The notes under the pieces: model-generated | Told to the model about the DNA's origin: nothing | Database searches by the model: none | What the model saw: the letters and a program-made list of their open reading frames with translations, nothing else | Program-made: the position numbers and the translations under genes | Source: Adiantum capillus-veneris | Taxonomy: Eukaryota; Streptophyta; Polypodiopsida; Polypodiales; Pteridaceae | Direction: 5' to 3' | DNA length: 64,000 nt | NCBI GenBank assembly: GCA_014529385.2 | Contig: CM043960.1 | Location: forward strand, 33,562,396 to 33,626,395 | Shown here: piece after piece, positions 32,200 through 45,600 of the stretch | Layout of the letters: each line of letters begins with the position of its first letter | Position numbering within the stretch: the stretch's first letter is position 1

Positions 32200-33498
32200 A
32201 AACAAAGATCTGTTCTAAATCTTCCAAGTGCCCTACAAAAGCATGTATGATAGCCACAATCTTCTAGCTTCATAATGGAAATCAAGCTCTTGGTGAGAGT
32301 AGGCATGTGTCTTATATTCTTGAGCACAGATTGAGGACCATTATCAAGCTCTTGGTGAGATAGAGTAGGCATGTGTCTCAAATTCTTGAGCACAGATGGA
32401 GGACCATTATCAAGCTTTGCAATGTAAATCAAGCTCTTGGTGAGAGTAGGCATGTGTCTCAAATTCTTGAGCCCAAATGGAGGACCATAATTATCAAGCT
32501 TCAAATATATATCACACATACTAGCAATATCACAAGCAAAGTTATTGCCCAAATATACACCTCCTTCTTTGACAACATTATAGATAGAAATCCAATCTCT
32601 ATGAGGAGTAACATGAAAGAATACACCAGAATCCAAGATTCAATCCTGGCTAAATGAGCCATTTTTTCTTGTCACATAACAGACACATAACTAGAAGAAG
32701 TAAATAAAGTGTCACCATCATCACTATTGACAACATTGGCATCCTTATGCCTTTTCTTCTTCCTGTTGTCTTTCCACTTAAAGTTCTTGATTTGACCCCT
32801 CAAACTGTACCGATATCATTCAAGATCCTTTTATCTCAAGACTTATTACAACATCCACTAGATTTTCTATGTTCATGGAATTTTACCCGAAAGTGCATTC
32901 TCCCTCTATCAACATTGAGGGTGTGGGCACTTAGCTTACCTTGATCCCAACTACATCATCAAACTTTATGGAACTAGTAGCTAATGTAGAATTACTAAAA
33001 ATAACTATATATGTGTGCCATGAGAAAGGCAATGAGGAGAAAATATATTTGACAAGCTTTACAAGTTGCTCATCAAAGCAGAATTTTTAAGCTTATACCT
33101 AGTTGAAAGTGACATTTAACTCATTCAATTGAGAATAAGGAGAAGTGAATTCTTTTATCATCAAATCAAAGAGTTTTTCATAAGATAGACTTTATTTGCA
33201 ATAGTTTTCAGCTTCTCATAAGTGCTGCAAAACTTTGTCCATAAAGATGCAGTAGTCTTCTCATTGGTCCACAAAAGTGAATAGAATCTACCAAGTGGTT
33301 TAATTGTAGACTTATTCAGTGCATCTAACTTAAGTGATTCTTTGTTAGACATGGTCATAGGCTTAATTTCAATGCCCAACAATGCCTTTAGATGCTTCTT
33401 TTGTATAAAAACAAGACCATCTTGGAGTTGCTCTTTCCATACAACCTATGTGTGTTGTAGAGCTCTTTGTCTGATGCAAAAATTGTTGTTATCCAACA
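32200..33498 (-). pseudogene. Copia gag-protease remnant
   Basis: Reading from 33498 the minus strand opens MLDNNNFCIRQRALQH and passes gag-like segments (LGRFYSLLWTNEKTTASLW, EKLKTIANKVYLMKNS, FTSPYSQLNEL, KYIFSPLPFSWH) with several stops. It then reaches a copia protease: DSGVFFHVTPHRDW, GGVYLGNN, LKNLRHMPTLTKSLI. The zinc knuckle is not recognisable. A unit of 65-80 bp encoding the LKNLRHMPTL part is present three times (about 32274-32500). No LTRs or downstream pol are present. Confidence 0.65.
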
Positions 33499-35034
33499 TG
33501 ATACTATGGCAAACAAGTGAATTTTGACAGAGTTTTAGCAGTAATTGGGTAATATATCAACCCAAAAACTTAAAAAAAAAACTCACGCTCTTGCTTGTCT
33601 TTGTCAAAGGCCTCATTGATTACAAAAAACTCTCTCAATTTTGTTAGTATCTTGTTATGCTGATTGCAAATATATTTTTGGTTTTCCTCTTATCAGGACA
33701 TCATGGTGAGCACTCAAACATTCCCTATGAAAATTTAACTTGATTCGGCTTGTCTTTTGTGGAGATCTACCTTGTCTCCATTTTTAAAATTAAAGTGAAT
33801 CCCCTAGGTGCATGCAATCTGTCAGGTTTGGTCATCTGCCAATGGTGCATGGATACATACACTATAACATATGCGCGGTATTATCGCTCACATTACCGCA
33901 AAAAAACAAACAAACTTGAAATATAAAAATTCCCGTACGCGGCAAATACTGCGGCAAAGCTGGCGGTAATGGTCTAGCGGTAATTGATGCGGCAATATTT
34001 CCGCAAATATTACCGCGTGCTTTGCTGCAACAGTACCCTCACATATTACCGCGTCAGGCTTATCGCGAGCATTACCGCGAAGGGATTTATTATAAAAAAA
34101 CAGATGACCGTTTGGATTGTCCTTTGCAGGACCATCCAAAAGGTCATCTATTTTTTTATTTATTTTAGTTATTTTACAAAATTATTACTAATTACAACAA
34201 AATATCACAATTGGACAATACATTGAGCCAAAAAAAGATTGATAATTTCATTTACATAAGTGGAATTACAATTGGGGGAGGTATTGAGCCAAAAAATGAT
34301 AGGTATTGCATTTACATAAAGGGCAAAAAAAGCCCGCGTGTACAAAATAGAGTATGGTCATGTGGGATAGGGCACGCGTATACAAAATAGAGGATGCTCA
34401 TGGGGGAGTTGGCGGCATTTCACGTGGAACTCCTTGACTCTGCAAAACCATAAAAAAGAAACAATTAACACTTTGTTATTTAATATTTGATATAAAATCA
34501 ACAATTTGATTATTTAGATAAGATTAAACTTACATGTTGCAGACTTCTGCACGCATTTTTGAACTCCTCTCGAGAGATCATTTGATTTTCAAACAACCAA
34601 CACCAAGTTTGATACTCGGTATGGTTCTCTCTATATCTCTGCACTTCTCTGGTCGGGCGACTCATGGTAATGTTATACTGACAAAAAATAGCAACCAATT
34701 AATTAAATGAAAAACATTAGATTTTTTACAATAAAACTAATATTTTTACTTACATATTTATCTTTCCAAGCCGTTTTTCCTCCCGAACCATAATGCGTAG
34801 GAGTCCGATGGGATCTGGCCTCAACTTGACGCGTATACATCCTCGCACCGGTTGCCCTTTCGTCCTCTTTATTGCCCATAGCGGTCTCCCACTCCACATC
34901 ATGGACATTTCCTTGCCGATAGCTATGCTCTGGAGACTCCATTGTCTTCTTTGCCGCTCTCCTCACACTAGATTTTTTGTTCTTCAGAAATGTTTTGACA
35001 TGCTCTTGCAACCATTGGCTTGAGAATTGTTGAC

Positions 35035-35166
35035 CCTCAGGGTTGGGGAAACACATGTGTATGGTTGTCTCTATATATGTGAGGTTGTAGGGATCTTGCC
35101 CCTCAGGGTTGGGGAAACACATGTGTATGGTTGTCTCTATATATGTGAGGTTGTAGGGATCTTGCT
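35035..35166. repeat. 66-bp in-frame tandem duplication
   Basis: Two identical 66-bp units (period 22 codons) duplicate the NPEGQ-containing segment of the CACTA 1 second gene. Identity is complete, so it is recent. Confidence 0.9.
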
Positions 35167-35377
35167 GATCAAATTTAAGAAAACAATTGATATATGTGGA
35201 GTGAATTTATTGGTTGACGTGTGTGCGGAATCTCCTGCCCTGTGCTGTCCTGAGATCCACCATACCTCCTCTATGAACCTGGTAGTATAACCCGCGAGCA
35301 TCTGGTGAAGGCATGTCATGGTCCTCATCTTCTGCTGGAGCAGGGAGCGGTGACTGTGGAGGAGAATCTGTAGTACT

Positions 35378-35378
<1 letters not shown>

Positions 35379-35411
<33 letters not shown>
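35379..35411. repeat. 33-base C run
   Basis: An uninterrupted poly-C tract within the minus-strand gene of CACTA 1. Length is likely to be unstable or mis-sequenced, which affects the reading frame. Confidence 0.9.
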
Positions 35412-35413
<2 letters not shown>

Positions 35414-36319
35414 AACAACAACTAGCTCCGCTCCCTCGTCGAGATCAACCGGCGCTAGCGCGCGAGCTGCCCTGATGCTGACTGCCAGAAGAGCGCCGAT
35501 GTGAATCTGGGACAGAAGGTGGGATAGGTGATGGATAGGTGGACGCCCGTGGCGTCGCACCCAACGACGTCGTACCCTGGGGCGTTGGACCCTATGAAGG
35601 AAAAGTTGAACCTGGAGCTGTAGTTGGAAAACTCTGCAAGTATGGAGTGCCACCAGTCGGAGTAGAGACCTCTGATAATCCAAAAGCTGCTAGGTGCACC
35701 GGTGAATAGCGTTGTGTAAGGGTTTGCTGTGAACCTAACCACTCAGCTGGAAGACACAATGCCCTCTCCACATCTAGATCGGTCACAGGTACGGCAGTGG
35801 ACCCACCTAGAGCGTCCCTAAACCAGCCGAACCCTGATGATGACTGCTGAGGCGACGGCTGTGAATGATAGGCAGAGAGAGTGTCGGGATATGACATCCC
35901 GTCTGCCATGAAATCCTCAATGCTGCAAAAGCGTGGTGCTGAAGAAGAAGACATGGTCTGCATTTATTACGACAAAGATTAAACTACGGTATAAAATTTG
36001 AATATATGATTAAAAATTTACACATTGATTTTTTTCAAACATTGGATTTTGTAACATTGGATTCTCTATAGTATCCAATGTTGAAAGAATCCAATGTGGA
36101 AAGAATCCAATGTGTGTCTACAACCTATAAAAGAGTCTTGCAAAGCCTCGAGTGCTAATAAGATATTAGTGTGTGTATTGACTAATAAGAAATTATTGTG
36201 TTTATGATTAGTGTGATCGATTGCGTGATCACTTGGACGGTCATTGGGGCCTAATACGTCACCTACGACTTAATCATGGAGGTATGTTTCTGTTTTTGTG
36301 TTGATTGTTGTTTAATTTA

Positions 36320-37690
36320 ACATAATTAGTGTGTGTTTTAGTGTTGGCTTGTTTAATTGGCTTGTGCACACACTAATTAGTGTGTGTTAACATACACTAA
36401 TTAGTGTGTGCATTGGCTTGTGCACACACTAATTAGTGTGTGTTAACACACACTAATTAGTGTGTGCATTGGCTTGTGTAATTGGCTTGTGTAATTGGCT
36501 TGTGCACACACTAATTAGTGTGTTTTAACATACACTAATTACTGTGTGCATTAGATTGTGCACACACTAATTAGTGTGTGTTAAAACACACTAATTAGTG
36601 TGTGCATTAGTTTGTGCACACACTAATTGGTGTATGCATTGGCGTGAATAATTGGCTTGTGCACACACTAATTAGTGTGTGTTAACATACACTAATTAGT
36701 GTGTGTTAACATACACTAATTAGTGTGTGCATTGGCTTGTGCACACACTAATGCACATTGGCCAATGCACACACTAATCACATACACTAAATAATGTGTG
36801 TATTGGCCAATCCAATTGACCAATGCACACACTAATCCAAAACTAATTAATGTGTGCATTGACGAATCACATTGGCCAATGCACACACTAATAGCACACT
36901 AATTAGTGTGTACATCAACCAATCACATTGGTCAATGCACACACTAATCACACACAAATTAGTGTGTGTTAATGAGCACTAATTAGTGTGTGCATTGACC
37001 AATCACATTGGCCAATGCACACACTAATCACACACTAATTAGTGTGTGCATTGACCAATCACATTGGCCAATGCACACACTAATAGCACACTAATTAGTG
37101 TGTACATTGACCAATCACATTGGTCAATGCACACACTAATCACACACTAATTAGTGTGTGAATTGGCCAACCCCATTGGCCAATGCACACACTAATAACA
37201 CACTAATTAGTGTGTGCATTGACCAATCACATTGGCCAATGCACACACTAATAGCACACTAATTAGTGTGTACATTGACCAATCACATTGGTCAATACAC
37301 ACAGTAATCACACACAAATTAGTGTGTGTTAATGAGCACTAATTAGTGTGTGCATTGACCAATCACATTGGCCAATGCACACACTAATAACACACTAATC
37401 ACACACTAATTAGTGTGTGTTAACACACACTATTAGTGTGTGCATGGCCAATCCCAAATTTAACATATTAGGTTATGCAAGTAATAAAATCTAACAAGTT
37501 TAGATTTTGCAAGTAACTAATAATTAACAAATTTAAGTTTTGGTGTGTCTTTACTTACACTAATTAGTGTGTGTAAAGAACACATGCACTAATTAGTGTG
37601 TGTAATTAGTGTGTAAAGAACGTACACATGCACTAATTAGTGTGTGTAATTAGTGTGTAAAGAACGTACACATGTACTAATTAGTGTGTG
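36320..37690. repeat. Array of ACACACTAATTAGTGTGT palindromes
   Basis: More than 40 full or half copies of the perfect palindrome ACACACTAATTAGTGTGT (or its halves, CACACTAAT and ATTAGTGTG), spaced by CATTGGCCAATGC-type palindromes and GACCAATCAC spacers. The densest part is 36340-37440, with more copies at 37555-37690. Larger units of about 115-200 bp recur, for example around 36960, 37140 and 37320. It sits between the divergent 5' ends of the two CACTA 1 genes, so it probably spans both promoters. Confidence 0.9.
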
Positions 37691-38296
37691 TGTATGCATG
37701 TGTATGCATGTGTGTGCATGCGTGTGTATGAGTGTATGCATGTGTGTGTATGCGTGTGAAAAAATCAAAAAACATAACAACAAAACTTACATGGAATTGA
37801 AGCGCTTGTTGGGAGAGGGTAGGAGAGTGGAAGAGTAGAGATGGTGGAGAGTAGAAGAGTAGAGATGGAGGTAGAGCTCAAGGTTGTGAGGTTCGCGCTC
37901 TCGGCTTCTGTGGAGAAGATGATGAAATTCGAATTTTAGGGCTTTGAACTTCGCGGGGCACGCGGGTGCCCCTATTTATAAAAAAATTTGAAATTTGATT
38001 TTCCGCTCCTATTACCGCGAGCATTACTGCGTCTCTTATTGCAAACATTACCGCGTATATTACCGCGGCGCAAATTCGGGCCAAATAAACAGATGGCCAC
38101 GTTCTGACATTATTACTATTGATCCTCACAATCTATTGGTACTATGTTTTTTATAAAATATATATAAAATGAAAGTATTTCTAGTACTTTGAAATTGACA
38201 TTTTTACCTAAATGGTTAATTTTTACTTTTTACTGATATTTTATTAACATTCTTTGGTAATTTGATTTTAATTAGTGTATGTAATTTATTAATGTA

Positions 38297-41200
38297 GGTT
38301 TCTTGGGATGATTTTGGCCCGTCCACTAAACCGGATAGATCACGCTGGTTGGCAGAGCGATTACCATGCGCATGTGTACGGTGCAAATGCGCCATTGCTC
38401 GACTTCGACGGATATGCTTGAGCCTTGTAGAAGATTATGGACTATGGGACGATCCTCGCAAGCGTGCACGGATGGAAACAAACGATCCGTGAATTGTTGC
38501 GGCTATTGACGTCACCCCACATTGGCGTGTGGTTGGTGGAGGAGGGGAAAGGAGGGTGCAAGAGTGCATGCGCTAGGAATCCATTAGAGAGGGAGGAAGC
38601 ACATCAAATCAGCTAAGTACTGCTGCTCCCTCTTATCCGAGTGACCACATCCCATCTCCTTATGTGGATGCAGAAGACGACCATTTGCATAGAATGGTTG
38701 AGGATCTCTTTGCACGAGAGGAGGAGCATGAACTAGAGTGTGCATGCGAAGAAGCTTCCGAGCGAACGAGGAGTGAGCTACTCGATTTGGCACACACCGC
38801 ACTATATGATAGATACTCTTACTCCATTTTAAGGGCTTCTCTCAAAGTCCTTAACCTTCAGGCGATGTTTGGATGGAGCCGCAATGCTAGTGTCGATGCA
38901 CTTTTGAGGTATGTTTACAGATTGTGAAGGATTCTTGTGGAGTGCATAAATTAGCTTCTAATGTACTTTCTTCTTGTGATAGGTTGCTAGGAAAGATGCT
39001 GCCAGCTGGCAATCACATGCCAGAGAACAGACGAAAAGCCCACGAAGTGGTGACTGCATTAGGGATGGATTATGATCGCATTCATGCTTGCATGAACGAT
39101 TGTGTGCTCTTTCGTAATGAGCATGCCGATTGTGACACATGTCCATCGTGCGGCGAGCCTAGGTTCAAAGAAGGAATTCACAGCAACATAATTCCACGTA
39201 AAGTTTTGAGGCATTTTCCACTCATCCCTCACATCCAACACATGTTTAGATCGAAGGGTATGAGCGAGCTTTTGAGTTGGCATGCAAAAAACCTCTCCAC
39301 AGATGGTATTATGAGAGTGCCAGCTGACTCACCAGCGTGGAAGCACATAGAGGACACATGGCCAGAGTTCAGGGATGAGCCTCGTCACTTGAGGATTGGG
39401 TTAGCTAGTGATGGAGTGAATCCATTTGGGCACCGCTCTACTTCATGGAGCACTTGGCCGGTGGTTGTTGTAAACTACAATATTCCGCCTTGGGAGGCAA
39501 CAAAAAAGGGAAACATTTTACTATCACTTCTCATTCCAGGAAGGCACAAGGTAAAAAACATGGATGTATATCTGCAGCCTCTTATTGATGAGCTTCAAGA
39601 ACTATGGAGAGGCATAGATGTCATTGACATTTCACAGCCACCACGAGACCGCAATGCCGTCATCAAGTGCATCCTCACGTGGACCATGCATGATTACCCA
39701 GGATTTGGAGAGGTATCTGGAAAGTATGCACGTGTTAATTGTACTCTTTGCTTTAGGTTTATCGTCTCATGTGTAACGTTTGTTTACCTCTTGGCAGGAT
39801 TGGCAACATCTGGACATAGTGTGTGTCCCACTTGTGGCCCTTCTCTTGTGACAGAGAGACCTCCTCTTCTTGGGAAGGTGATCTATCCCAAAAACCATCG
39901 CTTCCTACCTCCTTCACATCGTAGATATGCTCCCCCTATCAATGGAGTGCAGCCATTCCATTGGAACATGGCTGATTGGGCGAAGCATTGGGAGGAGCAT
40001 CATGGTACCTCACCGCCTCCCAATGGGTTGCCAAAGGGTATGTCGAGGTACTCAATCTTCTTGTCGCTCCCCTATTGGGCTTCGTTGAAAATTCAGCACT
40101 TATTGGACCCTATGCATGTATTCAAAAATGTTGGGCAAGCTATATGGGATCACATAATTGGCAAGAAGGATTCATTGGGTGCTAGGGAAGATTTAAGAGC
40201 CATTAGACGTCTCCCCCCTTCAGCCACGCCCCGCATGGGGGAGCGGGGAAAGATGATTCTCCCAAAAGCACCGTGGATAATGTCAAAGGCAGACCAAGAG
40301 CGGACAAAGAAAGTTATTGCATCCATCAGAACTCCAACGGGATATATGCGGTCACTCAAAGGTGCTTTCACAAAAACCAAAAAGGGTGGCTCCACTCAAT
40401 TGTATGGATTGAAATCCCATGATTGGCATAAAATCCTTCAGGTAAGAGTAGAACAATTTGTGGTGTCTATGTGTCCTTATATATAGGTTGACATTCACTA
40501 AGATGTTTTATTGCTTGTAGTTTGTACTTCCCATAACTATTAGTGGTTATGGGGACATTAAGGTGAAGGCTGCAATATTCAAAGTGGGTGAGATTGTGAG
40601 GTAATGGGTTTTTTTCAAGTACTATATCATGTTGTGCATGCATGAACTTTGGAATTTTTTTTCATCTACTATATAACGTTTGCCCTGTAGATTTGTGAGC
40701 TCTAAGGAGATAGAAGTAGAAGCCATACCAGTAGCCCATCAGCTAGTAGTAGAGGTAGTGTGTGCTATTGAGGATGCATTCCCACGTACAATCCTTGTTA
40801 GCCAAATACACCTATTGCTTCACCTTGTTGAGGAGATTTCCATTTGTGGGGTGGTTCACTCTAGATGGATGTTCTTCTTGGAGAGATTCTTGAAGACTTT
40901 AAAGGATTTTGTTAGATTGAGGTCACAACCGGAGGTATGCAAAATAAATACAATATAGATAGCATTTAAACGCTATGGAGTTACTAATAAAAATATGTGG
41001 TTTTAATGTTTTCAAGCGAGCATGGCAGAAGGTTGGGTGGTGCAAGAGGCATTTGTGTATGTCTCACAGTATCTCATCATAGTGGATCCATCATTGCCTC
41101 GTCTGTGGAGTGAAGAAGAGGATCCTAGGAAGCACTCAACCATTCCCAGTGGAAAAGGCTCACTCTTGGTCATGGATAGAGAGTTTCATGCCATAGTCAG

Positions 41201-42274
41201 CAACTACTCTTTACTCAATGTCACTATCATGACCAAATGGGTCAATATGTACTTGGAAGCCCGCGCAACTAGAGAAAGGGATAGAGATGCATGGAAGAGG
41301 TCCCATGGAGGTAGACGTGCACCTCCTTTTCCTAAAGAGCTTGCAAAATATCCCGACTTGATTCAAGTAGAGTGGATCCATAATGCCATGACCAATGCCA
41401 AAGCACAAGGAGAACAAATAAGCCCTAAAGAATGGGAGTATGCGCGAGGATGCTTGCGCAAGGTGAGTGTATATGTTATGTATGCATGTATGCAAGTCAC
41501 TTAATGAAATGTGATGTAACCTCTTATGCATTGTGATTGTAGGGTCTCATTTTCAACTCCATTTGGTCCGAAGGCCGACATTTTCGCACCCGCAAGATAG
41601 ATGAGCGTTGGACCACTAATGATTGTGGCGTGATGGGAAACTTTGACACAACAACAGATGAGGTCAGATATTGTGGTCCTATAGAGAGAATAATCAAAGT
41701 GGATTTCAGATCTTTTCACAAAATCCTCTTTGAGTGTCGATGGTTTGCGGGTGAGGTCAAAAGACATGAAAATGGGCTCATTATGGTGGATTCCACCCAA
41801 TTCCATCGGGGAAAAACTGACAACTTGGTGTATCCTAGTAGTTGCGAGCAGGTAATTTAGGCTATGTGCAATTAACTTAAATTAAAAATTTAAGTTATGT
41901 ATATCAACTTATTCTTAGTGTGTGACGTACAGGTCTTTTATGTGCCATGTATATTTCAAAGAAGACTTTGGTATGTCATTCCAATCACGCCGCGGGGTAG
42001 ATCTATCTTTGCAGAGACGAACATTGAGCTAGTAATTGATCCCATCATACCATCACCACAAGATGCAGAGGAAGATGTAGTAGAAGTTGAAGAAGGTCAG
42101 CCAAGCCTTGCAAAGAGTCATCTTGAGGAGGAGGAAGAGGGAGAAAGCGATGATGATTCTACGGGAGGTGATGGAGAGGAGGAAGAATCTCTAAATTTGT
42201 TTATTGATTTGAATACTATGGGTCTAAATATGGATCCTAGTGCTTGTAGAGATCTTATACAAGATGAGAATTAA
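38297..42274 (+). CDS. TNP2-type CACTA transposase, multi-exon
   Basis: Exons follow from consensus borders: about 38297-38490 (acceptor attaatgtag; PCACVRCK, Transpos_assoc), an N-terminal acidic exon to 38909 (LNLQAMFGWSRNAS), 38983-39711, 39799-40440, 40520-40600, 40691-40935, 41022-41462, 41543-41851 and 41933-42274. The core holds CPSCGEPRF, LRIGLASDGVNPFG, NIPPWEATKKGNILLSLLIPG, DVYLQPLIDELQELW and WTMHDYPGFGE, the signature of transposase_21 (TNP2), which cuts and joins CACTA ends. Next come the DUF4218-like SQIHLLLHLVEEI, VVHSRWMFFLERFLKTLK, and the DUF4216-like YCGPIERIIKVDF, FECRWF, CEQV. The C-terminus is very acidic. I see no certain stop within the exons, so the gene could be functional. 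The start codon and the first two exon borders are uncertain. Confidence 0.8.
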
Positions 42275-42662
42275 AAAAACTCTCCATTCTTTCACTTGGT
42301 GTAGTATATGATTAATTTGCAAATGTTTCGTTATGTGCTTATGAATAGTATTTGTAATGGTTTTGTTGTGAGTTCAATGATTTATGTATAGAATTTTTAG
42401 AGTGAAAGAGAGATTAAGTGAAGTGAGCAAGCATTCTGGAGAGTGTAGGAGTTGTATTGGATTTAAATGGAAACCCGCGGGAGAGGGAGGGGGAAGGGGG
42501 TCCAGCCTGTCTTAGCGGTAATGTTTGCGGCAATAATTGCGGATATTTGCGCGGTAAAGTGCTGCTTCTGCATCAAAACGATTCTCTCTCCTCATTTTGA
42601 ATTCCTCTCTCTTGTTTTGCGGTAATGGCCCGCGGTAAACACCACGATCTCTCATAGTGATA

Positions 42663-45600
42663 TATTCATGGTTATGCAAAAGGTCAAAGACAATTAGTTG
42701 TCTAACTAAAACCAAGAATCTAGATCTTTGGAGAAATATAAACACCATCCCATGATCAAAACAACCTCTGTAACTTCACCATATGTGATGCAATCATTTG
42801 GAATGCCATGTCCTCACGGTTACAAAAGACTCACTTTTCCTCTTCTCTTGCATGCAATCCTATAAACTACTCTTTTTATAAATGTAGAAAAGAACCATCA
42901 ATGTGGGGGAAGGAAGTATGGAGAACTTATACAGATCCATGTATTTACAACTAGATATTGTGCATGCTATACATCACACCCACACCGTGGGAATAACTAC
43001 CCCGATGGGGAAAAGGGTGGCACCCTTTCAAACGTAGTGTTGAGCCTCACACCCTCTACCTTGGGTTTACAGCACGAAGGCTCTCTCTCCTTTACTCTGA
43101 TTGTTCATCACAACTGTCATTATTGTAACCTTATTAAGAGTGACATATTAATGGATCAATCATAGTATACACTTTTATTGATATCACTCCATTAGTGCCT
43201 AAGTAATTGTTAATGCTTGGCACTTACCAACCAATCTACAAGTAGACCAATGTGTTGTAGCCAATACAAGAAGAACATACATCAAATAGGACAGATTGTC
43301 TCCAATAATCACTTTAGCCTTAAAAACCATGGCTAATTTTGATAGTCCCATATAATAGCCCAATATATGACTCATTTTGATAATAATTTCTAGTTAGCTT
43401 TGGCTATTTGCTAGCTTGATTATGACACTAATTTGTTTCTCCAAATTTAGCCAAATGCATTGAAATAGTCCATTATTCCTCTAACACATCACTTTTGTGT
43501 TGCTTTGTATAATTTATGATTGGCAATTTGTGACCAAATATCATGAAAATAGGATTTGATCCTTAATCTCTTCTTATGATACCAATATTGGCTCAATCCA
43601 CTTATTGTTGCTTCAATCGGAGACCATCTCATATGGTGGACTCTGCTAAGTCACTTTTCATGTAGTGTAGCTCTAAGAAGTATATCAACTACATTGTACC
43701 CCATCTACAATCTTTCGGTTTTTGTCACTTATGGTAAACCGATGTGAGAAACTCATCTATGAAGAGGCTACATTCCACACCATGCCTCTATTGTATTAAT
43801 TTGTCACTTATCTTGTTTGGGGGGGAAATGCAAAATTAAAGGACCTCGGGGGATGCACTATATAACCATGCTAATATACCACGTGAGTTCAACATGAGGG
43901 TTTCTTTTAATGAAATAAATTTAGGCAAATTAATAGAGTTTTTTAATTCCATTTTGAAAAAATCCTAAAATGAGGGGTCATTCTATACATTCAAGCATGT
44001 TACAAAGGGTTTTTTTATATACCCCTCGAATGTGCATTATACCATGAGCAAAGGATTCAAATGAAGGGAATGAGCCAGTGATCTTAAGGAAGGAAGTGAA
44101 TGCTTAAAAACTTAAAATATCATAGGCCTTGTGGTAAAGATAGACCCTAGTAAGGTAGTGGTCATGCAAGGCCAGTTATAGTTATTTGACTAATAACTAT
44201 GCCTCTTGTGTGGTCTCATGTTGAGCTGAGTAGGCTTAGTTCTACTATGCCACCCCATTGATTATTATGTGAATTTTAGCACAATCTATACTATCTAAAA
44301 TGAAAGGGGAGAGATCCTCTCCCCCCCCCCCCCCCAAAAAAAAAAAACAAATTTATAAGTAACATGGGGTCCAAGTAGAGAAATCGACGGTTGGGAAACC
44401 TTTTCGGCGATGCGAGTGATTGGGACTGTTGGATCGATGCAGCAGGGGTGGCTAGAATTATATAGCGCTAGACTCGCAATGCTCTCAATGAATCGCGCTA
44501 GGTGAGCTGGATTGGGTGTGGGAGCACATAGGGGCAAGTCAGGGTTTCGAGACGCAGCCAACAGGTGGGGAACCGTTTTTTTAATCCCATGTAGATGGGA
44601 TCAACGGTGGATGAAACCCCCAAATCCCATGACTTTGGGCGTGTCACTTATACACAAGGATCCCCTCCCCCCTCAAACGGTACTAATAACCCTTCAAACG
44701 GAGAGCTAGGATGAATGTGCAACATGTGGCCACGCTAGGCGCTTTAGTTCCTAGCTTATTGTTAATAGCTTCCTTAGTTATCCTAACGGAGAACTATGCA
44801 CACGTGTGACCACAACCTAAAGAGGGACCGGGGCATTATGAGTACAACAAATCGGCTATCAGAAACACCTCTGAGCCATTTTCATGCGTATCACGTTGTA
44901 TGCCAAACTCTCTCCCCTCTCTCTCTCTCTCTCTCTCTCTTCTTCTCTCTCTCAAGTTTCGTGTGTGACTCGGAGCCAGATTGACTTACATTGGTCAAAA
45001 GAAAATCCCGTTGCAAGGAAGTTTGGGTCCTGGGAGATGAATCAGATGATACGTTCGCCGGCCGCTACTGACGCGACTGTGCGGCTGGTCGCTGGCCTCG
45101 GGCGGCCGACCTCTCGAATTTCGAAGTTGGGCGAGCGAGGCTCCTTTTTGCCAGTAGTGGGCACCCGTCACGCCGACCCCCGGCGTGCCACCTCCTGCCT
45201 GCCCACTCTGTCAGTCAACAGCTCGCACGCCACTTGTTGTCCTTTTACGTTTGCTCATTTTTGAAGTCGTCCTTCCTAGACAGGTCCTTCCTAGACAGAG
45301 GGGAAGTTAAAACGATCTTTTGCAAACTATAAACATCTTGTCCTGCCTTTTCAAAAATGAGTACCATTTTTGGTTAATCTTTCCATGTGGAACTAGAGTC
45401 TAGTGAAGGCCACGTTTTCATGCGCCACGATATTGTGCTCTATGTACAAAGAACACTAACAATGTAATGGAGGTGGCCAATTTGCAGTCCACACAACGTT
45501 TTGAAACACCTTGCACAATCGAATGTCTTGCTTGTTTGTCCAAGTAGATGCCCGAACAATATTGAGCCTATATTTACACCCTTCCCAACATTAAGTCTTT

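Larger units (their letters stand above)
34440..35952 (-). pseudogene. CACTA element 1 second gene (TNPA position)
   Basis: From 35952 the frame reads MSSSSAPRFCSIEDFMADG. A TAG near 35594 is followed in the same frame by a Pro/Ser-rich stretch. After a 33-base G run (minus strand) come DHDMPSPDARGLYYQVHRGG, an intron or gap, a duplicated YIETTIHMCFPNPEGQ segment, FSSQWLQEHVKTFLKNKKSS and RQGNVHDVEWETAMGNKEDE, then a last exon to 34510 (EYQTWCWLFENQMISREEF). Position, strand and composition fit the second CACTA protein, which binds subterminal repeats. No domain is certain. The stop and the G run probably spoil it in this copy. Confidence 0.45.
33860..42659. mobile_element. CACTA element 1, complete, TSD ATA
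   Basis: The left end CACTATAACATATGCGCGG (33860) and the right end, CACTATGAGAGATCGTGG on the minus strand (42659), are flanked by the 3-bp duplication ATA (33857-33859, 42660-42662). Copies of ATTACCGC/GCGGTAAT crowd both ends (33880-34080, 38010-38070, 42510-42640) and would be subterminal binding sites. It carries a full-length-looking TNP2 gene on the plus strand, a second gene on the minus strand, and a palindrome array between their 5' ends. At 8.8 kb it has the size expected of an autonomous element. Its terminal and subterminal motifs differ from those of CACTA element 2. Confidence 0.93.

Noticed and set aside
36320-37690. CRISPR-like array of palindromes and spacers
   Set aside because: The sequence is plant nuclear DNA inside a CACTA element, and the spacers are themselves repeated, not unique.
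44884-45264. 126-codon ORF in a CG-rich patch
   Set aside because: It starts in a CT tract and has no recognisable domain; the CG content alone is weak evidence.
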